Assembly (NCBI RefSeq): GCF_013170825.1
Contig: NZ_CP033365.1
Coordinates: 1,612,001 to 1,676,000, forward strand
Source: Mesorhizobium sp. NZP2298
Lineage (GTDB): Bacteria; Pseudomonadota; Alphaproteobacteria; Rhizobiales; Rhizobiaceae
Length of the DNA: 64,000 bases
Direction of reading: 5' to 3'
The first letter of the stretch is position 1. Each line of letters opens with the position of its first letter. Shown here in pieces: positions 1-10,823 of this stretch. The notes beneath the pieces were generated by a model that saw only the letters and a program-made list of their open reading frames with translations, was not told the origin of the DNA and did not search any database. The translations under genes and the position numbers were made by a program.

Positions 1-725
1 GCCACATGCACCTGCCCTCCGAGGACATGCAGGCCGAGACCTATGCGGCGCTGGCCAAGGCCTTCGAGCCCTATCCGGTCATCGTGCGCACGCTCGACAT
101 CGGCGGCGACAAGCCGATCGCCGGCATCGAGTTCCCCGACGAGGAAAACCCCTTTCTCGGCTGGCGCGGCATCCGCATGTGCCTCGACCGGCCCGACATC
201 TTCAAGCGTCAGCTCAGGGCGCTGCTCAGGGCGGCCGTGCATGGCAACATCAAGGTGATGCTGCCGATGGTGTCCGATATTTCCGAAGTCACGCGCACCC
301 GCGCACTGGTTGATGAATGCGCCGCCGAACTCAAGGCCGAAGGCGTGCCGCATGCGACGTTCGATCTCGGCGTGATGATCGAGACCCCGGCCGCGGTGCT
401 GATCGCCCCGGCGCTGGCCAAGGAAGTGGCCTTCTTCTCGATCGGCACCAACGACCTGACCCAGTACATCATGGCCGCCGACCGGCTGAACCCGACCGTG
501 GCCAAGCTCAACGACGTCACCAATCCGGCGGTCATGTCGGCGATCGAGCTGACGGCAAAAGCCGGCGTCGCCGCAGGCATCATGGTTGGCATGTGCGGCG
601 AAGCGGCCGGGCGACCGGACCTGATCCCGGCCTTCGTGAAGATGGGGCTGACCGAGCTTTCGATGAGCCCGGCCTCGATCCAGCGCGCCAAGAAAACGAT
701 CACGGCCATGATAGCCGGGGAATAG
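1..725 (+). CDS. PTS enzyme I family phosphotransferase, C-terminal part (partial)
   Basis: The gene enters from the left edge, so only about 240 C-terminal residues are visible. They form the PEP-binding TIM-barrel domain of enzyme I-type PEP-protein phosphotransferases, which start phosphoryl transfer to HPr-like carriers in the cytoplasm. Seen: the VRTLDIGGDKP segment, the FLGWRGIR segment, FSIGTNDLTQY, and GMCGEAAGRP containing the active-site cysteine of the family. The N-terminal swivelling histidine domain lies outside the window, so it cannot be told whether this is housekeeping PtsI, a PtsP, or the EI domain of a DhaM fusion. The stop is 22 bases from the end of the convergent gene. 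Confidence 0.9.
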   Translation, partial: HMHLPSEDMQAETYAALAKAFEPYPVIVRTLDIGGDKPIAGIEFPDEENPFLGWRGIRMCLDRPDIFKRQLRALLRAAVHGNIKVMLPMVSDISEVTRTRALVDECAAELKAEGVPHATFDLGVMIETPAAVLIAPALAKEVAFFSIGTNDLTQYIMAADRLNPTVAKLNDVTNPAVMSAIELTAKAGVAAGIMVGMCGEAAGRPDLIPAFVKMGLTELSMSPASIQRAKKTITAMIAGE

Positions 726-747
726 ATTTCCGAAAGCGCTGCTGGGG

Positions 748-1542
748 CTACGGCAAATGCGCAAGCAAGGTGGCGAAGACAGGCGTCAGCTCGTCGACCG
801 GGCTTGCCTTGGCGCAGGCCTGCAGAATGCGGTCATGACGGATATCGACCGCCAGGATCGCGATCTCCAGCATGTCCGGCTCCGGCGCGCCGTCGCGACC
901 GGTGGTCGCCAGGCCGCAGGCCAGAACGACCGGCGCCAGGCAGCTTATGTCGAGTGCCCGCTCCCTCGCCATTTCCGGCGCGGCTTCGCCAAAGCGGACC
1001 GGACGCTGGCCGAGCAACTCTACCAGCAATGCCGCGCAGGTGGCCGCGATTGCCGGCAGCCCGGCACCCGGCGCGGCCAGGGCCGCCAACAAATCAGCAT
1101 GGCGCTTGCGCATGGCGGCGTGAGCGGCTGCGAAATCGGCTTCGTGGATGCGGGCGTTTTCGATCTTGAGCCCGGCAAGCACCGCCTTGGCCAGATAGTA
1201 CATGTCGCGCCGGAACAGGCGCTCGGCACTCAATTGCCGCTCTTCGTTTCCGGCCGGGAAATAGGTGCCGAGGCCCTTTACGGTCGTGCCGTCCACCTTG
1301 ATCGGACGCTCATGCGGAACAAAGGATTCAGCGATCGACAACGCGTCGTCGACGGCGCTGGCGGCATGGCTGAGCAAGCCTTCGATGCCCTTGCCGGGAA
1401 ACGGCGGCAGATGGCTGGTCGCCTCGCGCAGGACGCTGGCGTCGCCGCTGCCGTCATGGCGGCTCTGCCGGATGATGTCTCGGACTTCCCGCAACCGGTC
1501 CTTCAGGTTGACGCGGACGTCTTCGGAGATTTGTCGGAGCAT
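748..1542 (-). CDS. conserved-looking protein of unknown function
   Basis: A 264-residue cytoplasmic protein that I do not recognise. It has no signal peptide and no membrane segment; it looks mostly helical and alanine-rich, with charged N-terminal helices and a hydrophobic stretch around residues 175-195. An upstream in-frame ATG at 1596 exists, but the start at 1542 gives an N-terminus typical of a soluble helical protein and leaves the intergenic operator free. It is convergent with the enzyme I gene and divergent from the SorC regulator, so the dyad at 1608-1631 may control it. Codon use matches the neighbours, which supports a real gene. No function is assigned. Confidence 0.6.
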   Translation of the reverse strand: MLRQISEDVRVNLKDRLREVRDIIRQSRHDGSGDASVLREATSHLPPFPGKGIEGLLSHAASAVDDALSIAESFVPHERPIKVDGTTVKGLGTYFPAGNEERQLSAERLFRRDMYYLAKAVLAGLKIENARIHEADFAAAHAAMRKRHADLLAALAAPGAGLPAIAATCAALLVELLGQRPVRFGEAAPEMARERALDISCLAPVVLACGLATTGRDGAPEPDMLEIAILAVDIRHDRILQACAKASPVDELTPVFATLLAHLP

Positions 1543-1607
1543 CGCGGTTCGCCTCGAAAGTGCCGTGGATTGCCGCCAGCAAGGGGCGCCCAACACTCTA
1601 CATTGTT

Positions 1608-1631
1608 CCTATCGATTGGTAGATCAATAGG
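1608..1631. promoter_or_regulatory. dyad operator, probably for the SorC-family regulator
   Basis: CCTATCGAT, a six-base spacer, then ATCAATAGG: nine-base arms with one mismatch. It sits between the divergent gene at 748-1542 and the SorC-family gene that starts at 1698. An auto-regulatory operator is the natural reading; binding is inferred. Confidence 0.55.
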
Positions 1632-1697
1632 CGATAGTAGACCAGCATGCAGAATCGGTGACGGCGCGCGCATCCGTCACCGCGGGGGAGGGATGAC

Positions 1698-2708
1698 TTG
1701 GCCAGGCGACGACAAATCGACGAAGGTCGGGCGGGAGCCGAAGCGACCGAACAGGTCGTCAGCGAAAGCCGGACGGATCGTCTGAGGATTCGGGCGGCCT
1801 GGATGTATTTCGTCGAGCAGATGACGCAGAACGAGATCGCCGACGTGCTTGGCGTCGGCCGCGTCACCATCGTGCGCATGCTGGCGGAGGCGCGTTCGCG
1901 AAACGAGGTCAAGATCACCATCGAGAGCGAATTGTCGGAGATCGTGCGGCTGGAGCGCGCGCTCGAGCGGACGTTCGGCCTGCAGCAGGCGCTGGTGGCG
2001 CCGCTCACCGCGCCCAATGCCGACCCGATCCCCGCGATCAGCGCCAAGACCGGGATCTTCCTGTCCGATACGATGAAATCCGGCATGCGCGTCGGCGTCG
2101 GCTGGGGCAGGACGTTGTTCTCGAGCCTGCCGTTCATCAGCGCCAAGTCGCTCTCGGACTTCAAGGTCATCTCGCTGCTGGGCGGCGTTGGCGTCGCGCG
2201 TCGCTACAATCCGGCGGAGTTCGCCTGGCGGTTCGCCCAGGTCTTCCAGGGTGACGGCTATCTCATTCCGACACCGGCCGTTGTCGACAGCGTCGAGACC
2301 AAGATAGCGCTGGTGGAGCGCTGCGGCCTGCAGGAAATCTTCGAAATGGCCGACACGCTTGATGCCGTGCTGCTGTCGATCGGCGGCATCGCCTCGGCGA
2401 CGACCTTCTATCGGGGCGGCTTCCTCAAGGAGGCGGAGCGTGAGGCGCTGGTGTCGCGCGGCGCGGTCGGCGACCTTCTGTTCCATTTCTTCGACCGCAA
2501 TGGCGATCTGGTCGACCATCCGATCAACAGCCTGGTGATGTCGGTGGATGTCGACCGCCTGCGCAAGGCGCCGATCCGTATCCTGACCTCCGGCGGCGAG
2601 GAGAAGATCGAGGCTCTGCTCGGCGCCATGAACCTGATCGCGCCGACGATCCTGATCACCGACGAGGAGACCGCAAAACGCATGCTCGAGGCGGTCAGCG
2701 CAGGCTGA
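1698..2708 (+). CDS. SorC-family sugar-responsive transcriptional regulator
   Basis: A 336-residue regulator. Residues about 28-70 hold a helix-turn-helix of the SorC/DeoR-like sugar regulators (MTQNEIADVLGVGRVTIVRM), and residues about 85-330 the sugar-phosphate-binding domain with GVGWGRT and LLGGVG turns. Such proteins bind DNA as oligomers and respond to a phosphorylated sugar or polyol. The start is TTG, chosen because a GGGGGAGGG ribosome site lies a few bases before it. The 3' end overlaps the convergent HAD phosphatase gene by 14 bases. The dyad at 1608-1631 is the likely operator. Its effector is unknown; the leftward kinase-aldolase operon nearby is one candidate target, but that operon also has its own DeoR regulator. 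Confidence 0.88.
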   Translation: MARRRQIDEGRAGAEATEQVVSESRTDRLRIRAAWMYFVEQMTQNEIADVLGVGRVTIVRMLAEARSRNEVKITIESELSEIVRLERALERTFGLQQALVAPLTAPNADPIPAISAKTGIFLSDTMKSGMRVGVGWGRTLFSSLPFISAKSLSDFKVISLLGGVGVARRYNPAEFAWRFAQVFQGDGYLIPTPAVVDSVETKIALVERCGLQEIFEMADTLDAVLLSIGGIASATTFYRGGFLKEAEREALVSRGAVGDLLFHFFDRNGDLVDHPINSLVMSVDVDRLRKAPIRILTSGGEEKIEALLGAMNLIAPTILITDEETAKRMLEAVSAG

Positions 2709-3546
2709 AGGACCCGGTAATGTAATCGGGCCAGGCCTGCTGCTCGTCGAAAACGGCGGCAAGATCCGGTGTGTCCGCCAATATCCCGCTGAGAACCAGT
2801 GCCGTGGCGATGCCGGAACCGTTTCCGCCCGCAATGTCATGCTCGACGCTGTCGCCAACGCAGACCACGCTGGCGCGATCGGGCTCGCCGGCCAGTGCCA
2901 GGGCCGCGTCGAAAATCGCCGGATAGGGCTTGCCGATGCGGGTGACGCTGCCGCCGAGGTCTTCGTAGAGATCGGCGATCTCGCCCGCGCCGAAACGGGG
3001 GCCTGCCGCCGTCAGCATGATCTTGTCGGGATTGGTGCAGAAGCACGGCACCTGACGTGCCGCCGCCGGGGCAAGCAGCCGGCGATAATGATCGAGGTCA
3101 TGGCGGTCGCCCTCGCTGGCCGAGATCAGTACCAATTCGGCGTCCTCGCCGGCCTGCGTCAGCACAAAGGGCAAGCCTTCGACCGCGGTGCGGTCGTCGT
3201 CGCGGCTGATCAGCAGGCACTTTGTCCCCGGGCGCAGCCTTCCCGATGCCGCCATGTCATTGAAGGAGCGCCACGCCACCTCGCCGGAGGAGACAAAATG
3301 GTCCCAGCTTCCGGCGGCGAAGCCGAGCTTCAGCAGGCGATCCTCATTGGGCCTAGCGCGCTTGCCGGAGTTGGAAATCAGCACCACCGTCTTGCCGGCG
3401 CTCTTTAGCGCCGACAATGCCTCTACCGCGCCCGGATAAGGGGCCCGGCCGTCATGCAGCACGCCGAACTGGTCGAGCAGGAAAACCTGGTAGAGGCCAG
3501 CCAGCGGTCCGATACCGTCGAGTCGTTCGATTGTTTTCGCGCTCAT
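2695..3546 (-). CDS. HAD-IIA family sugar phosphatase (NagD-like)
   Basis: A 283-residue cytoplasmic HAD hydrolase of the IIA group. Motif I is DQFGVLHDG near residue 30, motif II is LISNSGK near residue 57, and motif IV is GDSVEHDIAGG near residue 232, with the IIA cap between them. The family dephosphorylates small phosphate esters such as sugar phosphates. Its ATG overlaps the stop of the FGGY kinase by four bases (ATGA), so the two are translationally coupled in an operon with a class II aldolase. It may remove a phosphorylated dead-end or excess intermediate; the exact substrate cannot be read from the sequence. Confidence 0.85.
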   Translation of the reverse strand: MSAKTIERLDGIGPLAGLYQVFLLDQFGVLHDGRAPYPGAVEALSALKSAGKTVVLISNSGKRARPNEDRLLKLGFAAGSWDHFVSSGEVAWRSFNDMAASGRLRPGTKCLLISRDDDRTAVEGLPFVLTQAGEDAELVLISASEGDRHDLDHYRRLLAPAAARQVPCFCTNPDKIMLTAAGPRFGAGEIADLYEDLGGSVTRIGKPYPAIFDAALALAGEPDRASVVCVGDSVEHDIAGGNGSGIATALVLSGILADTPDLAAVFDEQQAWPDYITGSFSLR

Positions 3547-4817
3547 AGGAGTCCGGCCTTGCTTGCGCCCCTCAGCGCCAGCCGCGCGGTGCCGGCGGCG
3601 GCCTCGTCGGAAAGTGCGGGCAGGAAGTCGACGCCGAGCTTGCGCCGCCGGATATCAGTCCAGGCCGGATTTGCGGCGCCGCCTCCCACGCTCCTGACCG
3701 ATGTCAGCGCCGGCGCGCCAAGTTCGGCCAATCTGCGATAGCCGAGTGCCTCGATCGCCGCCATGCCTTCCAACATCGCCTTGAGATAGTCGGTGTCGTC
3801 AGCCGGCCTCGGGGCAAGGCGTGGCGGAAGGGTCGGATCGGCGATCGGGAACCGCTCGCCTGGTATGCTGAGCGGGTAATAGTCGAGGCCGGTCTCGGTC
3901 GCGGGATCGATTGCCGCGCTGAGCTCGATGATCCGCGCCAGTGGAAATTGCTGAGCCAGCACCTTGCCGCCGGAATTCGATGCACCGCCGGCCAGCCAGG
4001 CATTGCCGAGGCGATGGCTGTAGATGCCGAAGCGTGGCGCCGAGATCGGCCGGTCGGACAGTATCTTGATGGTCAGCGAGGATCCCAGCGCCGTGACGCC
4101 GTCGCCGGCCGCCGTGGCGCCCGTTGCCAGGAACGAGGCGCAGCCATCCGTGGTGCCGGCGACCACGACCACATTGCGCGACAAACCGAACAGCTCCGCG
4201 GCGGCCGCGGCGAGCGAGCCGGTGACGTCGCCCGGCTCGACGACGTCAGGCAGCAAGTCCATGCGCATGCCGGTGGCCGCGATCCAGTCCGGCCAGCGGC
4301 GGGCCCCGACATCATAGCCTGTCTTCAGGGCATTGTTCTCGTCGCTGACATCGAAGCGGCCGGAGAGATTTCCGGCAATCCAGTCAGCCTGGTGCAGCAC
4401 GGCCGCGATATCAGGCAGATGCTGGAACCGCAACGCCTTGGCGAGGCCGGACGTCGCGCCGTGGGCGGCGCTCGCATCCGGCGCGTCGCGGGCGATCGCG
4501 GCCAGTATATCCCCTTCGGCGACCTTGTCGTTGTACATCAGCGGCTCCGCCAGCGGCTGCCCTGTGGCGTCGACCGGCAGCAGTGTACCCGACGTGCCGT
4601 CGACGGCGATGGCGCGGACTGAGGCGCGGTCGATGCCCCAAAGCAGTTCCGTCAGAGCCGCCTGGGCCGCTCGCCACCATGCCGAGGGGGCGCGGGGGTC
4701 TTGGCCGAATCTGTCGAGCCGGACGGCGGACTGGCCGGCAATCGAAAAGTCCGGGCGCATCGCGACAGCGCGCGCGCCCGATGTGCCCATATCGATGCCG
4801 ATGACAAGTGGCATCAT
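3543..4817 (-). CDS. FGGY-family carbohydrate kinase
   Basis: A 424-residue ATP-dependent sugar kinase of the FGGY family (xylulokinase/ribulokinase/glycerol kinase fold). The N-terminal phosphate loop is GIDMGTSGARA at residues 6-16; AVDGTSGTLLP follows in domain I; TTDGCASFLATG and the late SVGGGAANP motif belong to domain II. It is somewhat shorter than the usual 480-500 residues. A good ribosome site (AAAGGACTG) precedes the two adjacent ATGs. It lies between an aldolase (15 bases upstream) and a phosphatase, so it probably phosphorylates a ketose or polyol before aldol cleavage. A second, unrelated-looking FGGY kinase is encoded at 6834. Confidence 0.88.
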   Translation of the reverse strand: MMPLVIGIDMGTSGARAVAMRPDFSIAGQSAVRLDRFGQDPRAPSAWWRAAQAALTELLWGIDRASVRAIAVDGTSGTLLPVDATGQPLAEPLMYNDKVAEGDILAAIARDAPDASAAHGATSGLAKALRFQHLPDIAAVLHQADWIAGNLSGRFDVSDENNALKTGYDVGARRWPDWIAATGMRMDLLPDVVEPGDVTGSLAAAAAELFGLSRNVVVVAGTTDGCASFLATGATAAGDGVTALGSSLTIKILSDRPISAPRFGIYSHRLGNAWLAGGASNSGGKVLAQQFPLARIIELSAAIDPATETGLDYYPLSIPGERFPIADPTLPPRLAPRPADDTDYLKAMLEGMAAIEALGYRRLAELGAPALTSVRSVGGGAANPAWTDIRRRKLGVDFLPALSDEAAAGTARLALRGASKAGLL

Positions 4818-4832
4818 GTCTTCAGTCCTTTG

Positions 4833-5873
4833 CTAACCGGCGGCATTCAGCTTCTGGCGATACTGTTCGGCGTCCCAATTGACCAGTTCGTCATTCTCGG
4901 CGGCGGTGAGATAGCTCAATCGGGCCGTGACATCGACGCGTGCCGTCACGTCGGCCAGGCATCTCTGCATGGCGTCGGCGCCGGCGCTGGCGTCGCCGCG
5001 CATCAGCACACCGGCATCGGGAAACAGGATCGCCACGGGTGCCGCGCCAAGCCGCGCGGTGACGCCGGCGGCGTCTTCGCCGGGCCTCGCCACGACCGAG
5101 CCCTGGCCGAGGAAGATGACATGGTCGGGATAGAGGCTGCCGGCCCCGGCCATGCGGCGGCTTTCCGGATCGAGCGCGACGGCATGGGCTTCGACATCCG
5201 CCGGCAATCGGTAGGCGCTTTCGCCAACAAGCGATGTCAGGGCCGCGATGTCGGGTGCGATGGTCGCGCGCGCCGGGCGCGCCAGCAGTGATCGGACGCG
5301 GTGGAGCAGACGATCCGCCTCGGCGACGGTTTCGGCGGCGACGACCAGCCCGTGATTGCCGAGGATCAGTACATCGACGCCAGGCCGCAGCTTCTCGGCA
5401 ATGCCGCGGGCAAGCGGCAGGCCCGGCCGGAAATAGGGCACGTAGGCCCATTCGATGCCCCCCAGCCGCTTGGCGACCTGGGCTTCGCCATCGGCCTGCA
5501 CGGCAAGCGAAATCGTGTCGACGCAGTGGACATGCAAAACCACGCGCTGCGGCATCAAAGCGTGCACCGTGGTCTCGATCGATGGGCGCAGGCCGCGCGA
5601 ATTGAGCGCCGCAATGGCGAAGCCCTGCGGCTTGTCGGCGGCCGGGTCGCGCTCTTCAACCGCCTTGAGCAGCGGCGCCATCGCCACCGGCACCATGATG
5701 TCGTCGGTGAGCGCATCCTTCAGCCAGGTGCCGGACGCCTTGATCCAAAGCGTGTCGCCGGCCTTGAGCGAGGTGTTGCCGCCCGCCGCCTGGGTCATAT
5801 GCGCGTCCAGCCCAATGCCGGCTGAAAGTGCCCGCAAGGCCGCCAGTTCCTGCGCGTCAGCTTGGGTTGCCAT
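4833..5873 (-). CDS. class II aldolase/adducin family protein, RhaD-like aldolase domain
   Basis: A 346-residue cytoplasmic class II (zinc) aldolase. Zinc ligands are visible in HVHCVDT (about residue 140) and ILGNHGLVV (about residue 195); the glycine-rich AAGGNTSLK loop near residue 30 binds the substrate phosphate. Beyond the usual 215-residue aldolase there are about 110 C-terminal residues that resemble the end of the aldolase half of bifunctional rhamnulose-phosphate aldolase/dehydrogenase proteins, but without the SDR domain. The start at 5873 is chosen over one at 5897 because a GGAAGG site precedes it. It is the first gene of the leftward aldolase-kinase-phosphatase operon and divergent from a DeoR gene. 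Confidence 0.85.
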   Translation of the reverse strand: MATQADAQELAALRALSAGIGLDAHMTQAAGGNTSLKAGDTLWIKASGTWLKDALTDDIMVPVAMAPLLKAVEERDPAADKPQGFAIAALNSRGLRPSIETTVHALMPQRVVLHVHCVDTISLAVQADGEAQVAKRLGGIEWAYVPYFRPGLPLARGIAEKLRPGVDVLILGNHGLVVAAETVAEADRLLHRVRSLLARPARATIAPDIAALTSLVGESAYRLPADVEAHAVALDPESRRMAGAGSLYPDHVIFLGQGSVVARPGEDAAGVTARLGAAPVAILFPDAGVLMRGDASAGADAMQRCLADVTARVDVTARLSYLTAAENDELVNWDAEQYRQKLNAAG

Positions 5874-6054
5874 GGCGCCATTCCTTCCACGCTGCACGAA
5901 ATCCCGCCGCCCGGGCCGCTGTTGGCGCTGATATCGCAGATGCGAGCGACTTACGTCAACAGTGATCTACTATCATCAAAACTGGCTTGCAATCTCACTG
6001 ATGTTGAGTAAGTTGCACCAATTGCCGTGGGAAAATGGCATTGGGAGGAAGAAG

Positions 6055-6837
6055 TTGAGCGACTCCGGCCGCCAGCGTCAGATCGTCGAACTGCTGCGGG
6101 ATCGCCCGTTTGCCTCGGTGCGCGAGCTGCAGGAGCGGCTTGGCGTTTCGGCTGCGACGGTCAGGCGCGACATCGACCGGATCGACGAGGCCGGTGAGGC
6201 GCGCAAGGTCTATGGCGGCATCTCGGCGCTCGACGGGGCCTCGCAGGCGGGCATTGCCTATGCCCGGCCCTATGACGAGAACCGTGACCTCGCCGTCGAG
6301 GCCAAGCGGCAGATCGCGGCCGTAGCGGCGACCATGGTGCGCGACGGCGACGCCGTCATCGTCCATGGCGGCTCGACCTGCTTCCACCTCGGAGTCAAGC
6401 TCGCCGACCGCAACATCCGCCTCTACACCAATTCGATGCCGCTGGCCGCCTATCTCAGCGACCACGGCCATTGCAGCCTGACTGTTGCGGGTGGTGACCT
6501 GCATCGCGAGCCCGGCATCATCCACTCCCTGACCCAGGCAACGCCCTTCTACGCATCGAAATTCTTTCTCGGCGCACAAGGTCTCAACCAGGAAGGGGTG
6601 CTGGAATCGCACCCGCTGCTGGTGCGCTCCATCGCCGACCTCAGCCTCTGCTCCGACCAGATCGTGGTGCTGGCCGACAGCCGCAAACTGTCGATCCACG
6701 CGCGCAATGTCGCGCTGCCCCTGTCGCGCATCGGCACGCTGGTGACCGATGACGGGCTCTCCGATGCCGATGCGCGCATGCTGGAGGATGCCGGCGTCAT
6801 GGTGCGGATTGCTTCCACTTCGGGGGCGATCCCGTGA
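6055..6837 (+). CDS. DeoR-family transcriptional repressor
   Basis: A 260-residue regulator with a DeoR winged helix at residues about 6-58 (VRELQERLGVSAATVRRDID, then KVYGGISAL) and a sugar-phosphate isomerase-like effector domain (VIVHGGSTCFHLG, TNSMPLAAYL, LADSRKL). An ATG far upstream (5962) is in frame, but the TTG at 6055 has a GGGAGGAAG site six bases before it and gives the standard DeoR N-terminus, so it is preferred. It is divergent from the aldolase operon and overlaps the kinase gene by four bases. The position matches that of RhaR in rhizobial rhamnose loci; it probably represses both directions until a sugar phosphate accumulates. Confidence 0.87.
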   Translation: MSDSGRQRQIVELLRDRPFASVRELQERLGVSAATVRRDIDRIDEAGEARKVYGGISALDGASQAGIAYARPYDENRDLAVEAKRQIAAVAATMVRDGDAVIVHGGSTCFHLGVKLADRNIRLYTNSMPLAAYLSDHGHCSLTVAGGDLHREPGIIHSLTQATPFYASKFFLGAQGLNQEGVLESHPLLVRSIADLSLCSDQIVVLADSRKLSIHARNVALPLSRIGTLVTDDGLSDADARMLEDAGVMVRIASTSGAIP

Positions 6838-8209
6838 GGCTGGCGGTGCTCGATTTCGGCAAGACCAATTCGAAGCTGTTCGTCTTCGGCCAGGACGGAC
6901 GCATTCTCGACGAGCGCCGGACCCAGCCGAAATGGACGCGCAAGGACGGGTTCAGCGTGCTCGAGGAGGCCGAGCTCCATGATTGGGCACTCGGTGCCGT
7001 CACTGACGCGATCGAAAACCATGGCGTGGAAGGGGTGATGGTGTCGGGCCATGGCTGCACCTTTGCTCTCGTCGATGACGCGGCGCTGACGCATCCGATC
7101 CTCGACTACGAGCAGGAGCCGCCGGCCGAAATCGCCGCGCGGATCGATCGCGGCATCCCGGACTTCTCCGAGACGTTCTCGCCCCGCCTGCCGCTCGGCT
7201 TCAACTATGGTCGTCACATGCTGTGGCTGCAGGAGGTCGATCCCGATGCGTTCGCGGCGTCGAAATCGATCCTCGCCTATCCGCAATACTGGAGCTGGCG
7301 CCTGGGCGGCCGGCCAGCCTGCGAAGTGTCCTATCTCGGTTGCCATTCGCATTTGTGGGCGCCGCGCAAACGCGATTTCTCCTCACTGGTCGATGCCCAG
7401 GGGTGGCGCGGGCGGATGCCGGCCTTCGAGCGCGCCGGCACGGTCATCGGCGAACGGCGCCTTGCAGGCGCGGCGCGGCCGATCGCCATCCACAATGGCG
7501 TTCACGACTCGAATGCGGCGCTGCATGCCTATCGCCGGCAGGACCTTGGCCCGCTGACCGTCGTGTCGACAGGCACATGGGTCATCGTGCTCAATCCCGA
7601 CTGCCCGCTGGACGTGCTCGACCGTGAGCGCGACATGCTGGTCAATGTCGATGTCGACGGCGGCCCGGTGCCGACCATCCGCTTCATGGGCGGGCGCGAA
7701 TTCGCCGTCATCAGCGACGGCTGGCAAGGCGCGATTCCGCATGGCTCGATCCAGCAAGCGATCGACGCCGGCATCATGGCGCTGCCGAGCTTCGCGCCGG
7801 GCGGCCCGATGCCGGACAGTCCCGGCCGGCTGGTCGGACGCACGCCCGATGCCGGAGAACGCGCCGCGGCGGCTCTGCTCTATGTGGCGCTGATGGTCGA
7901 TCTCTGCCTTGACCTCATCCATTCGCAAAACACCGTCATCGTCGATGGCGGGCTGAACGTCGGCGGGCTGCTTGCCGGGCTCATTGCACAATTGCGTCCC
8001 GGACAGGCATTCCTGCAGGGCGCCTCACTGGAAGGCAGTGCCACGGGGGCGGCAGCGCTCGCATTCGAGAGCGTCGGTCGCGAATTCGCCGCCGAGGCGC
8101 CAGAGCCGGCGCACGCGACGGGCTTCGGCGGCCTCGCCGGCTACCGCGACGCCTGGCGCGATCGCATTGTCGCGCAGGGCGCCACCGTCAAGGCTGCGGG
8201 TGGTGCACG

Positions 8210-8213
<4 letters not shown>
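6834..8213 (+). CDS. FGGY-family carbohydrate kinase, RhaK/rhamnulokinase-like
   Basis: A 459-residue sugar kinase. The N-terminal loop is [13 protein letters not shown], a variant of the FGGY phosphate loop seen in rhamnulokinase/fuculokinase-like proteins. STGTWVIVL near residue 245 and [11 protein letters not shown] near residue 370 are the domain II motifs. It is translationally coupled to the DeoR gene before it and the ABC ATPase after it (four-base ATGA overlaps on both sides). The order regulator-kinase-ATPase-permease-binding protein recalls the rhizobial rha locus, where the kinase is also needed for uptake, but the ketose 3-epimerase downstream suggests a different or additional substrate. 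The substrate is not established. Confidence 0.87.
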
Positions 8214-9750
<1,537 letters not shown>

Positions 9751-9754
<4 letters not shown>

Positions 9755-10743
9755 CCGACAGAACAACGACGAGCGTGGATCAGGCCGCGGTCAGGAGCCG
9801 CCGGCTGCGCACCGCCTTCGCAGCACTTGGCATGCTACCGGTGCTGGTGCTGCTGGCGGCCGGCTTCCAGTTCATCAATCCCCGCTTCCTCACCGAAACC
9901 AACCTGCTCATCGTCACGCAGCAATCATCGATCAACATCGTGCTGGCGGCTGGAATGACCTTCGTCATCCTGACTGGCGGCATCGACCTGTCGGTAGGCT
10001 CCATCCTCGCCGCCGCGGCGATGGTGGCGGTGCTGGTGTCATTGGTGCCTGACTGGGGTCTCCTCGGCGTGCCGGCGGCCATCCTGGCCGGCCTCGGCTT
10101 TGGCCTCATCAATGGGCTGCTCGTCGCCTATATCAGGCTGCCCCCCTTCATCGTCACGCTGGGTTCGCTGACGGCCGTGCGCGGCATTGCCCGCCTGCTC
10201 GGGCAGGATACGACCGTGTTCAACTCCGACCTGCCGTTCGATTTCATCGGCAACGGCTCGTTGTTCGGCATTCCCTGGCTGGTCGTCATCGCATTGTCGG
10301 TCGTCGTGCTGTCCTGGCTGGTGCTGAAGCGCACGGTGCTCGGCACCTGGATCTATGCCGTCGGCGGCAATGCCGAGGCGGCGCGGCTGACCGGCATCAA
10401 GGTGCCGCTGGTGCTGCTCTTCGTCTACGGCGTTTCCGGCCTGCTCGCCGGGCTCGGCGGCGCGATGTCGGCGGCAAGGCTCTATGCCGCCAATGGCCTG
10501 CAGCTCGGCCAGTCCTACGAACTCGACGCCATCGCCGCGGTCATCCTGGGCGGCACCAGCTTCGTCGGTGGCGTCGGCTCGATCTGGGGCACGCTGATCG
10601 GCGGCCTGATCATCGCGGTGCTCTCCAACGGGCTCATCTTGGCCGGCGTTTCGGACATCTGGCAGTACATCATCAAGGGATTGGTCATCATCGTGGCGGT
10701 CGCCCTCGACCGCTACCGGCTCCAGGCAGGGGCGAGAACGTGA
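9751..10743 (+). CDS. sugar ABC transporter permease (RbsC type)
   Basis: A 330-residue inner-membrane permease with the BPD_transp_2 fold and about eight to ten hydrophobic segments. Seen: [13 protein letters not shown] near residue 70, [14 protein letters not shown] near residue 200 and [20 protein letters not shown] near residue 265, the conserved blocks of ribose/xylose-type permeases. The ATG overlaps the ATPase stop; a longer reading frame upstream is an artefact of the other frame of the ATPase gene. It is the only permease of this system, so a homodimer is expected. Confidence 0.95.
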
Positions 10744-10823
10744 GTGACCTGGTCGCCGGCATCAAAGGCCGGCTTGTGTAACGCACCGTGAGAGGCGCGG
10801 GGCAATCGGAGGAAGTAAGCGTA

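Noticed and set aside
1677..2858. Long minus-strand frame of 393 codons over the SorC gene
   Set aside because: It is antisense to a gene with clear domains, has an arginine/histidine-rich composition typical of shadow frames, and has no ribosome site or family match.
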